DNA of 45,541 nt from CAZYPH01 sp964649095. Lineage in GTDB: Bacteria; Bdellovibrionota; UBA1018; UBA923. The position numbers and the translations under genes were made by a program. This document shows, piece by piece, positions 16,120 through 24,974 of this stretch. Where the stretch lies: the NCBI GenBank assembly GCA_964649095.1, contig CAZYPH010000004.1:1-45541 (forward strand). Direction: 5' to 3'. The notes below the pieces were generated by a model. It saw only the letters and a program-made list of their open reading frames with translations, did no database searches and was not told where the DNA came from. Within the stretch, counting starts at the first letter, position 1, and each line of letters begins with the position of its first letter.

Positions 16120-18309
16120 ATGACACTAAAAATAGTAGTGCAGCGTTTGGGTTTTAGAGTGATGACTTTGATAGCAGTCGCTGGTGTGGGCTCTTTCACT
16201 GTAAATACGGCTCATGGCGTAACAAATCGTTGTATCGAAGTATTAGTGCCTGCAGATTTGTCTAATCCCATATTAGACAGCCGACTCGCGGACGGTGCTA
16301 TTGATTTTACGAAAATTAATCCGCAAGTAATCCATGATGCGTTGGTGCGTGGCGAAGAAAGTGCACGCTTAAATTTAGACGCGCTTTTGGCGCGTGTGCA
16401 ACAACCTGGTTTTGAACCCGATGAAATGTTTCTCTTCCAGTTTTCTACGGCGAACCATCAATTTTATTCGGCTTATTATGTCTTGCATGGCTTAGTTGGG
16501 GTCGATCGCAACAGCGCGTTAGAGGAGCTGAGTCGGCAAGCTTCGGAGCAAGAGAGCAATCTTAGGGTCGCTCAATTTGATCCACGTTTTTTTCCCGTTA
16601 TTCAACAAATGTATACCCACCGTCGTCGTTGGAGTTTAGCGACCCGTACAATGATCGAAAATAATTACCGTGCGTTTCTGCAACAGGGCGCGCGTTTAGA
16701 GCCAGCTCAACGCGAGCGTTTGGCAGTCATCGATAAACGCTTGGCTCTTCTAAGCGAAGAGTTTGCTAAGAATAAACAGGATAGTGAAAATCAGGTCGCC
16801 GTGCGTGTGACGGATGCGGCGTTGTTGCAAGGCATTCCCCCTGTTTTTATTGCCAATGCCAAAGCCTTGGCTGAAACACGAGGCGACTCGACGGCTTGGC
16901 TATTTTTGACGACTCCGCAGGTGTATTTGGCCGTTTTATCGTACGCCGAGTCTGAGACGCTGCGTAGAGATTTGTTTCTAGCCCGTCAAACCGTTGCCCG
17001 ACAGAATCATGCCATTGTCATTGAGATGACCAATTTACGGGCCGAACGTGCGCGTATGTTGGGCTCTGCCTCGCACATGGATGTCGTAACAGCCGCTCGC
17101 ATGGCCAAAAATGCAAGGCAAGTGCGTGCGTTCTTAGAGCGCTTGCAACAGCGTTATCAACCCGTGGCTCGGCGTGAATATGCCGAGCTAGAACGTTTTG
17201 CTGGTAAAGTATTAGAGCCTTGGGATGTTTCGTTTTATGTACGCGCCCATCAAGAGCAGCATCTGCAGTTTAATGACGAAGTCTATCGTCCCTATTTCGA
17301 ATACGAGCATGTCTTAGCCACGGCGCTGGCTACGGTCGAACGTTTGTTTGGCATCGAGTTTGTTGCGGCACCGAACCAACCGACCTGGCACCCATCGGTG
17401 AAGGCCTTTCATGTGTTTAGTGGCCGTGGTGCGCGTCGACGGTTTTTGGGGAATTATTACCATGATGCGATCGCTAGGCTGAGTAAACGGCAGGGCGCGT
17501 GGAATACGACTTTCAATATTTCTGGTGTCGCGCCCGACCGCACCTTTCACGTACCTCAAGTACTCAATGCCATGAGTTTTACCTCACCTGCGAATGGTGT
17601 GGGGCCGGTATTGTTAACGCCCGATAATGTGCGCACGGTTTTTCATGAGTTAGGCCATGCTTTGAATAACTTGCTGTCGAGAGTGGCGTGGGCCGATTTG
17701 GCCGGCACGAACGTGCCTTGGGATGCCGTAGAGGGCCCATCACAGGCACTTGAGCGCCTAATGTATGATCGCTCGGTTTTAAGTGCCTTAGGCCGCCATC
17801 ATGTCACGGGCGCCCCGATGCCACTCGAAATGGTAGAGCGCTTAGAAGCCAGTCGTCGTTCGTTTGTGGGTATCGATGGCTTGGCGGGGGTGCGTATGGC
17901 TGCCTTAGATGCCGCTTACCACGGAGAACATCCACCAGAGGTCGGCTCAGACCTATTAACTTACGAACAGCGCGTTTTAGCGCCGTACCAGTTGACGTTA
18001 AACGCCTCGCCGCGGGTGGTAGGCCCAACGTTTGCGCACCTCTTTAATGGCGGCTACGCCGGTGGCTATTACAGTTATGCTTGGGCAGACGTTTTAGCGG
18101 CAGACGTGGGTGGTTTATTAGTTTCGCAGCCGGGGGGCAGTCCTCGCGTGGCCCGACGTTATGCCCGCACAGTATTGTCGCATGGGGGTGTGGGTAATAT
18201 TGGTCAGCGCTACCGTGTGTTTTTGGGGCGGCCGGTGAATCCGGAAGCGTTGTTTATCGAAGAGGGGCTTCTTAGGCCGAATGCCGGCGACACTAACGCC
18301 GACGAATAA
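16120..18309 (+). CDS. Exported M3-family metallopeptidase (oligopeptidase-like)
   Basis: Zinc oligopeptidase of the thimet oligopeptidase/OpdA/Dcp family, 729 residues. The active site HELGH is at 509-513, and the third ligand Glu538 in DAVEGPSQ lies exactly 25 residues after the second histidine, as in M3 enzymes. The C-terminal GGYAGGYYSYAWADVLAAD segment is the conserved substrate-binding Tyr/His loop region. The N-terminus has a basic patch, a hydrophobic core (MTLIAVAGVGSFTV) and a likely cleavage site around AHG, so the enzyme is predicted to be exported, whereas classic OpdA is cytoplasmic. A ribosome binding site GTAGGGGGAT precedes the ATG. A bidirectional terminator follows the stop directly. 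Confidence 0.88.
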   Translation: MTLKIVVQRLGFRVMTLIAVAGVGSFTVNTAHGVTNRCIEVLVPADLSNPILDSRLADGAIDFTKINPQVIHDALVRGEESARLNLDALLARVQQPGFEPDEMFLFQFSTANHQFYSAYYVLHGLVGVDRNSALEELSRQASEQESNLRVAQFDPRFFPVIQQMYTHRRRWSLATRTMIENNYRAFLQQGARLEPAQRERLAVIDKRLALLSEEFAKNKQDSENQVAVRVTDAALLQGIPPVFIANAKALAETRGDSTAWLFLTTPQVYLAVLSYAESETLRRDLFLARQTVARQNHAIVIEMTNLRAERARMLGSASHMDVVTAARMAKNARQVRAFLERLQQRYQPVARREYAELERFAGKVLEPWDVSFYVRAHQEQHLQFNDEVYRPYFEYEHVLATALATVERLFGIEFVAAPNQPTWHPSVKAFHVFSGRGARRRFLGNYYHDAIARLSKRQGAWNTTFNISGVAPDRTFHVPQVLNAMSFTSPANGVGPVLLTPDNVRTVFHELGHALNNLLSRVAWADLAGTNVPWDAVEGPSQALERLMYDRSVLSALGRHHVTGAPMPLEMVERLEASRRSFVGIDGLAGVRMAALDAAYHGEHPPEVGSDLLTYEQRVLAPYQLTLNASPRVVGPTFAHLFNGGYAGGYYSYAWADVLAADVGGLLVSQPGGSPRVARRYARTVLSHGGVGNIGQRYRVFLGRPVNPEALFIEEGLLRPNAGDTNADE

Positions 18310-18348
18310 AAAAAGGGTTGTTAGCGTTTATGCTAACAACCCTTTTTT
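18308..18348. terminator. Bidirectional intrinsic terminator
   Basis: Arms GGGTTGTTAGC (18315-18325) and GCTAACAACCC (18332-18342) form an 11-bp perfect stem with a 6-base loop, flanked by seven A and six T. It sits between the convergent M3 peptidase and OmpA-family genes and can stop transcription from both sides. Confidence 0.93.
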
Positions 18349-18372
18349 CTAATAGAATGTTTGATCGCGCTA

Positions 18373-19734
18373 CTATTGCACTACTTTGAATTCTACGCGT
18401 CTATCCAGAGCTAGGATGTCGTCTTTCGACAAGCTGCTGGTGTTAAGAGCATCGAGTTTCTTCGGTCGTGTTTTTCCGTAACCAACCGTGAGTAGTTTGT
18501 CGGCCGGAATACCCTTACCTACTAAGTATTGTTTTACAGCAAACGCGCGGTTTTCAGAAAGTACTTGGTTGTACTTAAAACCACCGAGTGGGTTTGTGTG
18601 ACCTTCAATTACGATCGATTTAAATTGAGCAATGTTCTCGATCATGACCTTAGCCACTTCATCCAAAAGATTTTTGCCTTGAGCAGTAAGTACCGCTTTG
18701 TTGTGTAAGAATTTTACTTCTTCAGCAATCAACAATTCTTTTGGTGAGAACGTTACGCGAGCTGGTTTTTTAACCGCTGGAATAACGGGTGGTGGCGGTG
18801 GTGGTGGAGGCGCCTCACGTTTGCCTTGCGGTGATACAATCACACCGGCCAAAATACGGTAATCGGCTGAAGCATACGAGTTGATGGAACCCAAGGCGCC
18901 ACCAGCTGAAATCAAAATATCATCCGATAATTTGTACTTCGCACCTAAGTAATAGAACGAAGGGTTTAAGTATTGATTAAACGGAAGCACGATATCAGCC
19001 GATGCATCAGCGTTTAACGCCCACTTTGCAGACAATGGAATCAACGCACCCAACGAAACAGGGATAGTCGATCGCATCGAAAGATCTCTAAACTCTGAAT
19101 TGTGCGAATAACGATAACCGATGTTACCAGCCAATTTGAAGCCACCAAAATCGTGTTCTGCAATGAACTTAATAGCGGCTGCTAACGAAGCGTCAGATAA
19201 AAAGATCGAGTTGCGACCAGTTGGTAGCCATAACTCTGGCATAAGGGCAAACGAGGTCGATTCTAAATCAGAGTTTAGTTTGAATTTTGCAAACACTCTA
19301 GAGTCCGCAAGACCAAACTTAGAAGACGAATTTGGAAAACCGACAAATGCTAATTGAGTCGATGCACCCACTTGTATGTTTTTCAGCACAGAATAGGCAA
19401 AGGTAAGGTCAATCGCATTTAGTGACGACACTAACAAGCGTGTGCGTTTTGTGCGGTCTTTGTTGAGTTCTACCAACGGCTCATGCGTGTAGTCGTAGAA
19501 AGCTGAAAAGAATAAACCAGAGTCGCGTAACTCATCGTTACCAAATGACGACCATGGTGGATTCATCATCGCGTCTTCAGTAAACATGTACGCCGGGTTA
19601 GCAGCTGGTACGATGCGCTCTAACGCCACACCTGTCTTGGCGTGGGCCACATTTTGATTCATCGCAACCGGGCTTAACATTGCTGCTAAGAGTGCCGTCG
19701 CTGTCCATTTTTTTAATCGTTGCTTTGTTTTCAT
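18373..19734 (-). CDS. OmpA-family outer membrane protein
   Basis: Outer-membrane protein of 453 residues. A signal peptide with cleavage near AHA-K (about 32) is followed by a beta-strand-rich region of about 260 residues with alternating hydrophobic segments, probably a barrel. A hinge of eight consecutive prolines near residue 306 comes next, and then a C-terminal OmpA/MotB peptidoglycan-binding domain. That domain shows the NPLGG and EGHTN region, the conserved NQVLSENRAFAVKQYL segment with the Asn and Arg positions that contact diaminopimelate, and RRVEFKVVQ at the end. A GGAG ribosome binding site lies 6 bases before the ATG. It starts 23 bases after the upstream lipoprotein gene and probably shares its transcript. 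Confidence 0.9.
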   Translation of the reverse strand: MKTKQRLKKWTATALLAAMLSPVAMNQNVAHAKTGVALERIVPAANPAYMFTEDAMMNPPWSSFGNDELRDSGLFFSAFYDYTHEPLVELNKDRTKRTRLLVSSLNAIDLTFAYSVLKNIQVGASTQLAFVGFPNSSSKFGLADSRVFAKFKLNSDLESTSFALMPELWLPTGRNSIFLSDASLAAAIKFIAEHDFGGFKLAGNIGYRYSHNSEFRDLSMRSTIPVSLGALIPLSAKWALNADASADIVLPFNQYLNPSFYYLGAKYKLSDDILISAGGALGSINSYASADYRILAGVIVSPQGKREAPPPPPPPPVIPAVKKPARVTFSPKELLIAEEVKFLHNKAVLTAQGKNLLDEVAKVMIENIAQFKSIVIEGHTNPLGGFKYNQVLSENRAFAVKQYLVGKGIPADKLLTVGYGKTRPKKLDALNTSSLSKDDILALDRRVEFKVVQ

Positions 19735-19757
19735 ATTCGTCTCCGTAATTCTAAAAT

Positions 19758-21140
19758 CTATTCTGTGTCTTCACTGTCGTTAGTATTGCTCTCTGCTGCA
19801 GGCGTTCCAGGCGCGGCAGGCGTTTGAACAGCAGGAGTGGTTTCTGGTGCCGCAGCTGGTGCCGCTTCTTCAACGGCCGGTGCTGCTGGTGTTGCGGGGG
19901 TTGCTGGGACTTCTGTAGGTGCAGCGCTCGGTGTAGTTTCTACTGGTGTAACGACCGCGGGAGCTGGTGCAGCTGGGCGTGGTGTGGTTGCGGTTGGATT
20001 GTGCACAGCATTGTGCTCACATTCGTCGTAGTAATAGCGGATCGTCATTGTCGTACGTTCAGCATGTACTAATAGGTCGTCTAAAACAGCGAAGTGCAGT
20101 GTTCGATTGCTAACGAGAGCCTCTGGTGCGGCGTTACCGTACAACAGATCTAACAACTCCGTAGCGCTCAAAGAACCGGACTCTGGATTGGGGTGTAGTA
20201 GCTTTGCCAAATCCAACGCTAGCATGAATGGCGATGGGTTCTGAGGGCGTCGAGACCAGCTTCGAAACCAGGTCCTATAGTCTGCACTTGAGGCTAATCG
20301 GGTGCTCTCTTGAACTCCAAACGCTGCGCGGATTTGCTGACCTACGTAGCTATTGTTTACGAATAAGTTTCCGTTGTTAAATTGGCTATTTGCAAGGCGA
20401 TTCCAACCCTGAGTTGCAAATGGTGGGAATGGCATTCCGGAACATTTTTGGACATCTAAAACACAAACCGCTTCGGTATCGACAAAAGGGTCGCCGCTTG
20501 CAACACGTTTACTCACATTCAAATTGAGTGACGCTGTAATGGGTAAGGATGGCACTATAAAACGACGTTCAATAAGTTCTGCAATTCTCATTTTAAAAAG
20601 CACGTAGGTGTCGCGATTGAATCTTTGCTGTCCACGAGCAACCGAAGCATTACCCAGCTGACCCGTTGTGTTCACGTCCAAGCGGGCGCGTACACTGGGG
20701 CGCTGTGTTAAGTATGGTAGGTTTTCGCCGGTGTTAGTTGGATTAACGCCGTGAGCGTTTTTAATGCGAAGAATTTCAGAGGGATTATAAGCTATCAATT
20801 CGACAGGGGCAGTCGCTAGCTTTCGAGGATTGCAGGCGTTTAGGCCAGGATCACCTTGTGGGCCTTGCGCCCCATTAAGACCATTTATAGGTGCGGCCAC
20901 TATAGACGCCGGTGCTGGCGTAACCACTGCCGGAGCGGGTTCTGGAGTTTCGGCAACCACCGCAGGCGCTGGTTGAGCAGCTACGGGTTGTGTTACGGTT
21001 GCAGGTTGTTCTGGGCTCGGTTCGGTCACGTGGCGTTGTTGGCTACAACCACTTAGTTGACCAACCACCGCTAAACTGAGAACGGCAGCCGGAATGGTGA
21101 ACCGCAGTTTGAATTTCGAATTCTGTTTGGAACTTTTCAT
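19758..21140 (-). CDS. Lipoprotein with Pro/Ala-rich tails and a collagen-like triplet run
   Basis: Predicted lipoprotein of about 460 residues. The signal peptide ends in the lipobox LSGC. Next comes an Ala/Pro/Val-rich linker, then five Gly-X-Y triplets (GLNGAQGPQGDPGLN), then a central domain of about 260 residues with four further cysteines (NACNP, EAVCVLDVQKC, ECEH), and a second long Ala/Pro/Thr/Glu-rich tail ending in acidic residues. I do not recognise the central domain. The ATG at 21140 was chosen because GAGGAG lies 5 bases upstream; a GTG at 21146 overlaps that site. The downstream partner is the OmpA-family gene, so a role at the outer membrane or cell surface is likely. Confidence 0.78.
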   Translation of the reverse strand: MKSSKQNSKFKLRFTIPAAVLSLAVVGQLSGCSQQRHVTEPSPEQPATVTQPVAAQPAPAVVAETPEPAPAVVTPAPASIVAAPINGLNGAQGPQGDPGLNACNPRKLATAPVELIAYNPSEILRIKNAHGVNPTNTGENLPYLTQRPSVRARLDVNTTGQLGNASVARGQQRFNRDTYVLFKMRIAELIERRFIVPSLPITASLNLNVSKRVASGDPFVDTEAVCVLDVQKCSGMPFPPFATQGWNRLANSQFNNGNLFVNNSYVGQQIRAAFGVQESTRLASSADYRTWFRSWSRRPQNPSPFMLALDLAKLLHPNPESGSLSATELLDLLYGNAAPEALVSNRTLHFAVLDDLLVHAERTTMTIRYYYDECEHNAVHNPTATTPRPAAPAPAVVTPVETTPSAAPTEVPATPATPAAPAVEEAAPAAAPETTPAVQTPAAPGTPAAESNTNDSEDTE

Positions 21141-21445
21141 CAGCACTCCTCAAATGATGCGCTTAAACTTATTTCTTAACGCACCGCACGATAACATGAA
21201 AATTAAAGATGCAGTACTCATAATCTTGCGCAATCTAGATGACTTACCGACAAGTGCTGCAAGACGAATGCCGCGAAGCGTTAATTTTTATTTTAATTGT
21301 CTAGAGAGAGTTTTTTGAATATAAAGCATTGAAATTAATAACTATTCTGAGATGGCTGTGTCCGCTGGTGTTGCCGCAGATTTAGACAATCCCAAGAACG
21401 AGATTGTCTAAATTCTATACGGCCGTAGGTTTTGTACTCTGTGCA
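21141..21445. other. Intergenic region with a 12-bp stem-loop (305 bases)
   Basis: No gene is visible on either strand. The only strong structure is an inverted repeat, ATTTAGACAATC at 21380-21391 and GATTGTCTAAAT at 21402-21413, with a 10-base loop. It lies 33 bases downstream of the minus-strand gene ending at 21446 and lacks a T-tract on either side. The rest must contain the promoter of the lipoprotein-OmpA pair, but I could not pick hexamers with confidence. Confidence 0.6.
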
Positions 21446-22594
21446 CTAGTTTGATGGAAGGTTTTTGGAGTAGATTCTCCACCGACGATAGAGCGGTGCC
21501 CCAATGTCTTGCCATGGTTTGTTCATGGCTTCATTGTCTTCTAAAATCCAAGACGCCTCGCCGCCGACTACGCCGTATTTTTGTGCGCGTTTAAAACTTT
21601 CATACGTGAATAACGAAAACAGGCCTTTATTACGGTACTCTTTTTTCACGCCTAAAATCATAACGCGCACGGATTTTAACAGGTAGCGCCCCGCGAGAAT
21701 TTTAAAAATGCCGGTGGGAAACAGTTGGCCGTTAGGAATGCGTTTTAGGATGTGGTTAAAGTCTGGCAGGGTAATCATTAGGCCGGCGGGTTTGCCTTCA
21801 TATTCAGCAATAAAAGCAAAACGACGGTCTAAAAAAAGTTTCATATCTTTTGCTGTATATACAAATTCTTCTTTAGTCATTGGAAAGAAGCCCCAGTTCT
21901 TTTCCCATGCATCATTATATATATCAAAACAGATATCTATTTCTCGATCAAAGTTCTTCAAATCAAAATCACGAAATGTAATTTTCTCTTCTTTTTGAAT
22001 TTGATTCGCGTGATCAATCAGTTTTTGTGGAATGGCGACACTCTTTGAAGTGGGTAACCAGTACGCCACTAGGTCTTTACACTTTGCATGACCTGCGTGT
22101 TCTACCAGCGTTTCGTAGTACTTTGGGTTCCATGTGGTTTGAATAGTGGGGTGCTGGCTTTGGCCACGAACTAATAATCCACATTCGTGGTTTGTCGACG
22201 GGTTTACCGGACCCATCATGGTTTTGAGGTGGCGTTGCTCGAGCCAATCTTGTGCCGCTTTAAATAACGCATTTGCCGTATTTTGGTCGTCGATACATTC
22301 AAAAAAACCCCAGAAACCGGCTTCTTCTTTGTGGAACTCGTTGTACCCACGGTTATGAATAGCGGCGATACGGCCCACTGGTTTTTTTTCGCCCTCGCGA
22401 AAAGCCACAAATAATTCGATCTCAGCGCGCTTATAAAATGGATTTTTTTTTGTATCGAGTGACTCTTGAACAGCAATTTTTAAAGGAGGCACCCATTGCG
22501 GATGGTCTTTTTTATTGTAGATAGACCACGGTACGTTGATGAATAATTTTTTTTCGTGTTTCGATTCGACTTTTTTTACAAGGATAGATTGCAT
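21446..22594 (-). CDS. GNAT-like acyltransferase-superfamily protein
   Basis: Conserved protein of 382 residues, probably cytoplasmic. It seems to hold one or two GNAT-type folds. The N-terminal half has KPVGRIAAIHNRGYNEF, then GFFECIDDQNTANALFKAAQ and MMGPVNPSTNHECGLLV. The C-terminal half has AGLMITLPDFNHIL and VMILGVKKEYRNKGLFSLF, the last resembling the acetyl-CoA loop (R/Q-x-x-G-x-G/A) of GNAT enzymes. The substrate is unknown. Related long proteins are common in deltaproteobacteria and Bacteroidetes, annotated only as acetyltransferase-like or hypothetical. It begins 12 bases after the upstream barrel-like gene, so they probably form one transcript. Confidence 0.65.
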   Translation of the reverse strand: MQSILVKKVESKHEKKLFINVPWSIYNKKDHPQWVPPLKIAVQESLDTKKNPFYKRAEIELFVAFREGEKKPVGRIAAIHNRGYNEFHKEEAGFWGFFECIDDQNTANALFKAAQDWLEQRHLKTMMGPVNPSTNHECGLLVRGQSQHPTIQTTWNPKYYETLVEHAGHAKCKDLVAYWLPTSKSVAIPQKLIDHANQIQKEEKITFRDFDLKNFDREIDICFDIYNDAWEKNWGFFPMTKEEFVYTAKDMKLFLDRRFAFIAEYEGKPAGLMITLPDFNHILKRIPNGQLFPTGIFKILAGRYLLKSVRVMILGVKKEYRNKGLFSLFTYESFKRAQKYGVVGGEASWILEDNEAMNKPWQDIGAPLYRRWRIYSKNLPSN

Positions 22595-22606
22595 TGGGTT
22601 TATGTA

Positions 22607-24061
22607 CTACAGAGGTTTTTGAATGCCCAATGAAACAGAGAGTAGCTTCATGCTATTCGAAGCATCTTTTAACGCAAACTGGCTGTTTACCAATTCGAGC
22701 ATCATCGACCATGGCTTTTCACGGTTGGGTGTGAGCTCAAGACCAAATCCTACCGAGAGTTCACGATTTGAAAAACTATACAATTCAAACTGATCGGAGA
22801 TTAAAGCGACCTTCGCGTACGCCCACCAACCTATCGTTTCGGCAGGTGAGTGCGCGACCGTGAAATAAAAATGAGGTCCCGCAAGGCGTTTAATACCATA
22901 TGAGTTGTCGCTCACTAACATCCCCCAAAAGTACCAACCACCTAAAAACATAAACTCGGTAGAACCTAAGTCAATCGGCAACCGATAACCTAGTCTGGCG
23001 TTAGCACCGTAGAAGCGCGCTTGCGGGTATTGTTGGTTGTTTTGGTAGGCGGCGAACAACGACATATATCCATTAAACGCTATATCTAAACTTTCGGGTA
23101 TCAAGCGATAACCCACGTTTAATTTTGCCGTGGGGCTTAGTTGCGACTTGCTAACCGTATTTAAGGCTTCGGTGTATTGCGTGTAGGTGAGTAATGCGCC
23201 CGCATTGGCGTATAGGCGCTCTGGGTCTATTTTAGGAAAATAAAATAGGGCGTACTGCGCGGTGTTTCCATCAAGGTCCTGTGTTGAAACGCTAAATATT
23301 TTTTTGGAATAGGCGACCTGGGTTTTGGGTCGCGAAATTTCAGTGGCAAACCCAAAAGCCGATTCATGTTGAGACAAGTCAGCGTCACCTGAAAGTTTAG
23401 CCCACTTTGAATCGTGTGAGCGAAAGAAGCGAATCTTTATTATGGGATTATGTGCCCCCGCGCTCTCTGCGGTGCAGTGAACCCCTACGAAAAGATGTTT
23501 GGCCGCCTGCTTCTGCACTAGAAGTTTCAAATCTAAATCACTACAGCCTGGTTTTATTAAAACCACTGGTTTAGCGACGTTGATGGCAACCGTCATGTTA
23601 AGTTCACGACGTTGCCCACGTTGATCTTCTAGGTCATAACGAAATGCAGCATTGTTTGTGCTGAGCTGTAGTTCCAGAATGTTAGGTTCTTCTTTAGGCT
23701 CATTTAATACCCGAACACTCGTAGGAGAGTTGTTTGACTTGAAATCAATTAACTTCCAGGCGGACGGAATGGCAGTTTCAATACGAAGTCTTAGCACGGG
23801 CTCTGAGGGGCGGGCTTCTGAGTCTTCTAGGGCTTCTGTTGGTTCCGTCCACTCCCAGCGCATTTGAGTGACACGACCGCCGGGTAAAATTTTTCCAAAC
23901 GCATCAATAATGCTGACCGAAGTTTGAATGCCAGCACTAGCGGTATCGGTGTTTTGCTTAGCATTGATGGCGAAAGAAAATAGAAAAACGCTTATGGTCA
24001 GTAGGCCAACAACGAAGCGTAGTCGCGTAAATAAATTTGAAAATAGATAATTGTTCACCAT
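22607..24061 (-). CDS. Exported protein with probable C-terminal outer-membrane barrel
   Basis: Protein of 484 residues with no named family that I recognise. The N-terminus has a basic start, a hydrophobic core (FVVGLLTISVFLFSFAI) and a likely cleavage near NAK (about 34). Residues about 40-260 look like beta-sandwich or extracellular-type domains with two cysteines. The last 200 residues are rich in aromatic residues and alternating strands (LNVGYRLIPESLDIAFNGY, ARFYGANARLGYRLP), ending LLSVSLGIQKPL, which suggests a barrel with a closing strand near the C-terminus. It is divergent from the methyltransferase across 94 AT-rich bases. Function unknown. Confidence 0.6.
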   Translation of the reverse strand: MVNNYLFSNLFTRLRFVVGLLTISVFLFSFAINAKQNTDTASAGIQTSVSIIDAFGKILPGGRVTQMRWEWTEPTEALEDSEARPSEPVLRLRIETAIPSAWKLIDFKSNNSPTSVRVLNEPKEEPNILELQLSTNNAAFRYDLEDQRGQRRELNMTVAINVAKPVVLIKPGCSDLDLKLLVQKQAAKHLFVGVHCTAESAGAHNPIIKIRFFRSHDSKWAKLSGDADLSQHESAFGFATEISRPKTQVAYSKKIFSVSTQDLDGNTAQYALFYFPKIDPERLYANAGALLTYTQYTEALNTVSKSQLSPTAKLNVGYRLIPESLDIAFNGYMSLFAAYQNNQQYPQARFYGANARLGYRLPIDLGSTEFMFLGGWYFWGMLVSDNSYGIKRLAGPHFYFTVAHSPAETIGWWAYAKVALISDQFELYSFSNRELSVGFGLELTPNREKPWSMMLELVNSQFALKDASNSMKLLSVSLGIQKPL

Positions 24062-24155
24062 CGGAATTTCTCTATTCGAACATACGAACTAACTAATATA
24101 AAATTATAATTAATCTCTCCGTTGTAGTAGTTAATTGTAGCGAGGTTGTCCGTGT

Positions 24156-24959
24156 ATGAATTTTGAGCGTATCAGCAAATACTATTTATATGAAAATTCG
24201 GTTCTCACCCCGACTGAAGACATGGAGCTCTTTGCCAACATGTACCGACAGGTTTTTACACGCGAGCCACTTGTGTTGCGGGAAGACTTTTGTGGCACTT
24301 ACGTGTTGTCTGCAGCTTGGTTGAAACGCTCGGATAAACACCAGGCGCTGGCGTTAGATCTTGATCCGGAGCCGCTCGAATATGGCCGCAAGGTGCATTA
24401 TAAAATGCTTACGCCAATTCAGAAGAAGAACCTCACTGTGATGCAACAAGATGTGCGTACGGTCACAAAAAAGAAGGCCGATTTGGCTGTTGCTAATAAT
24501 TTTTCGTTTTATATTTTTAAGACGCGTTCGGGTTTAAAAGAATATTTTCAGTGTGCCCGCCAGTCGCTGAAGGCTGGGCAAGGATTATTTTTAGTCGAAT
24601 TGGCGGGCGGCCCCGGCATGATAGTGAAGAGTAAAGAGCGACGCACTATTCGTGTCGATAAACAGACGAAGTTTACGTATTTTTGGGACCAAAAATCGTT
24701 TGATCCGGTAAATCAACACGGCATGTTTGCGATTCATTTTGGATTGAATGGAAAGTTACTGCGCCGCGACGAGTTTGTTTATGATTGGCGTTTGTGGACG
24801 ATTCCAGAAGTACGCGATTTGATGGTTGATGCCGGCTTTCGCAAGACTGTTGTGTTTTGGGAAAAATCTTCACGAGGCGAAGGCACAGGTGAGTATTTAT
24901 TATCCGAGCGTGGCGATAACGATTGGTCATGGATCGCTTATGTGGGCGGCGTTGTTTGA
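24156..24959 (+). CDS. Class I SAM-dependent methyltransferase
   Basis: Methyltransferase-like protein of 267 residues. The SAM-binding Rossmann start is atypical but recognisable: LREDFCGTYVLSAAWLK near residues 47-63 corresponds to motif I (E/D-x-x-C/F-G-T-G), ALALDLDPEPLEYGR is motif II with the acidic ribose-binding residues, and VMQQDVRTV is motif III. ADLAVANNFSFYIF forms strand 4. The C-terminal part (FVYDWRLWTIPEVRDLMVDAGF) is the usual methyltransferase end. The substrate is unknown. The gene is convergent with the ABC permease gene, 15 bases away, and divergent from the barrel-like gene. Confidence 0.8.
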   Translation: MNFERISKYYLYENSVLTPTEDMELFANMYRQVFTREPLVLREDFCGTYVLSAAWLKRSDKHQALALDLDPEPLEYGRKVHYKMLTPIQKKNLTVMQQDVRTVTKKKADLAVANNFSFYIFKTRSGLKEYFQCARQSLKAGQGLFLVELAGGPGMIVKSKERRTIRVDKQTKFTYFWDQKSFDPVNQHGMFAIHFGLNGKLLRRDEFVYDWRLWTIPEVRDLMVDAGFRKTVVFWEKSSRGEGTGEYLLSERGDNDWSWIAYVGGVV

Positions 24960-24974
24960 GTCGGGCCGGATGAA

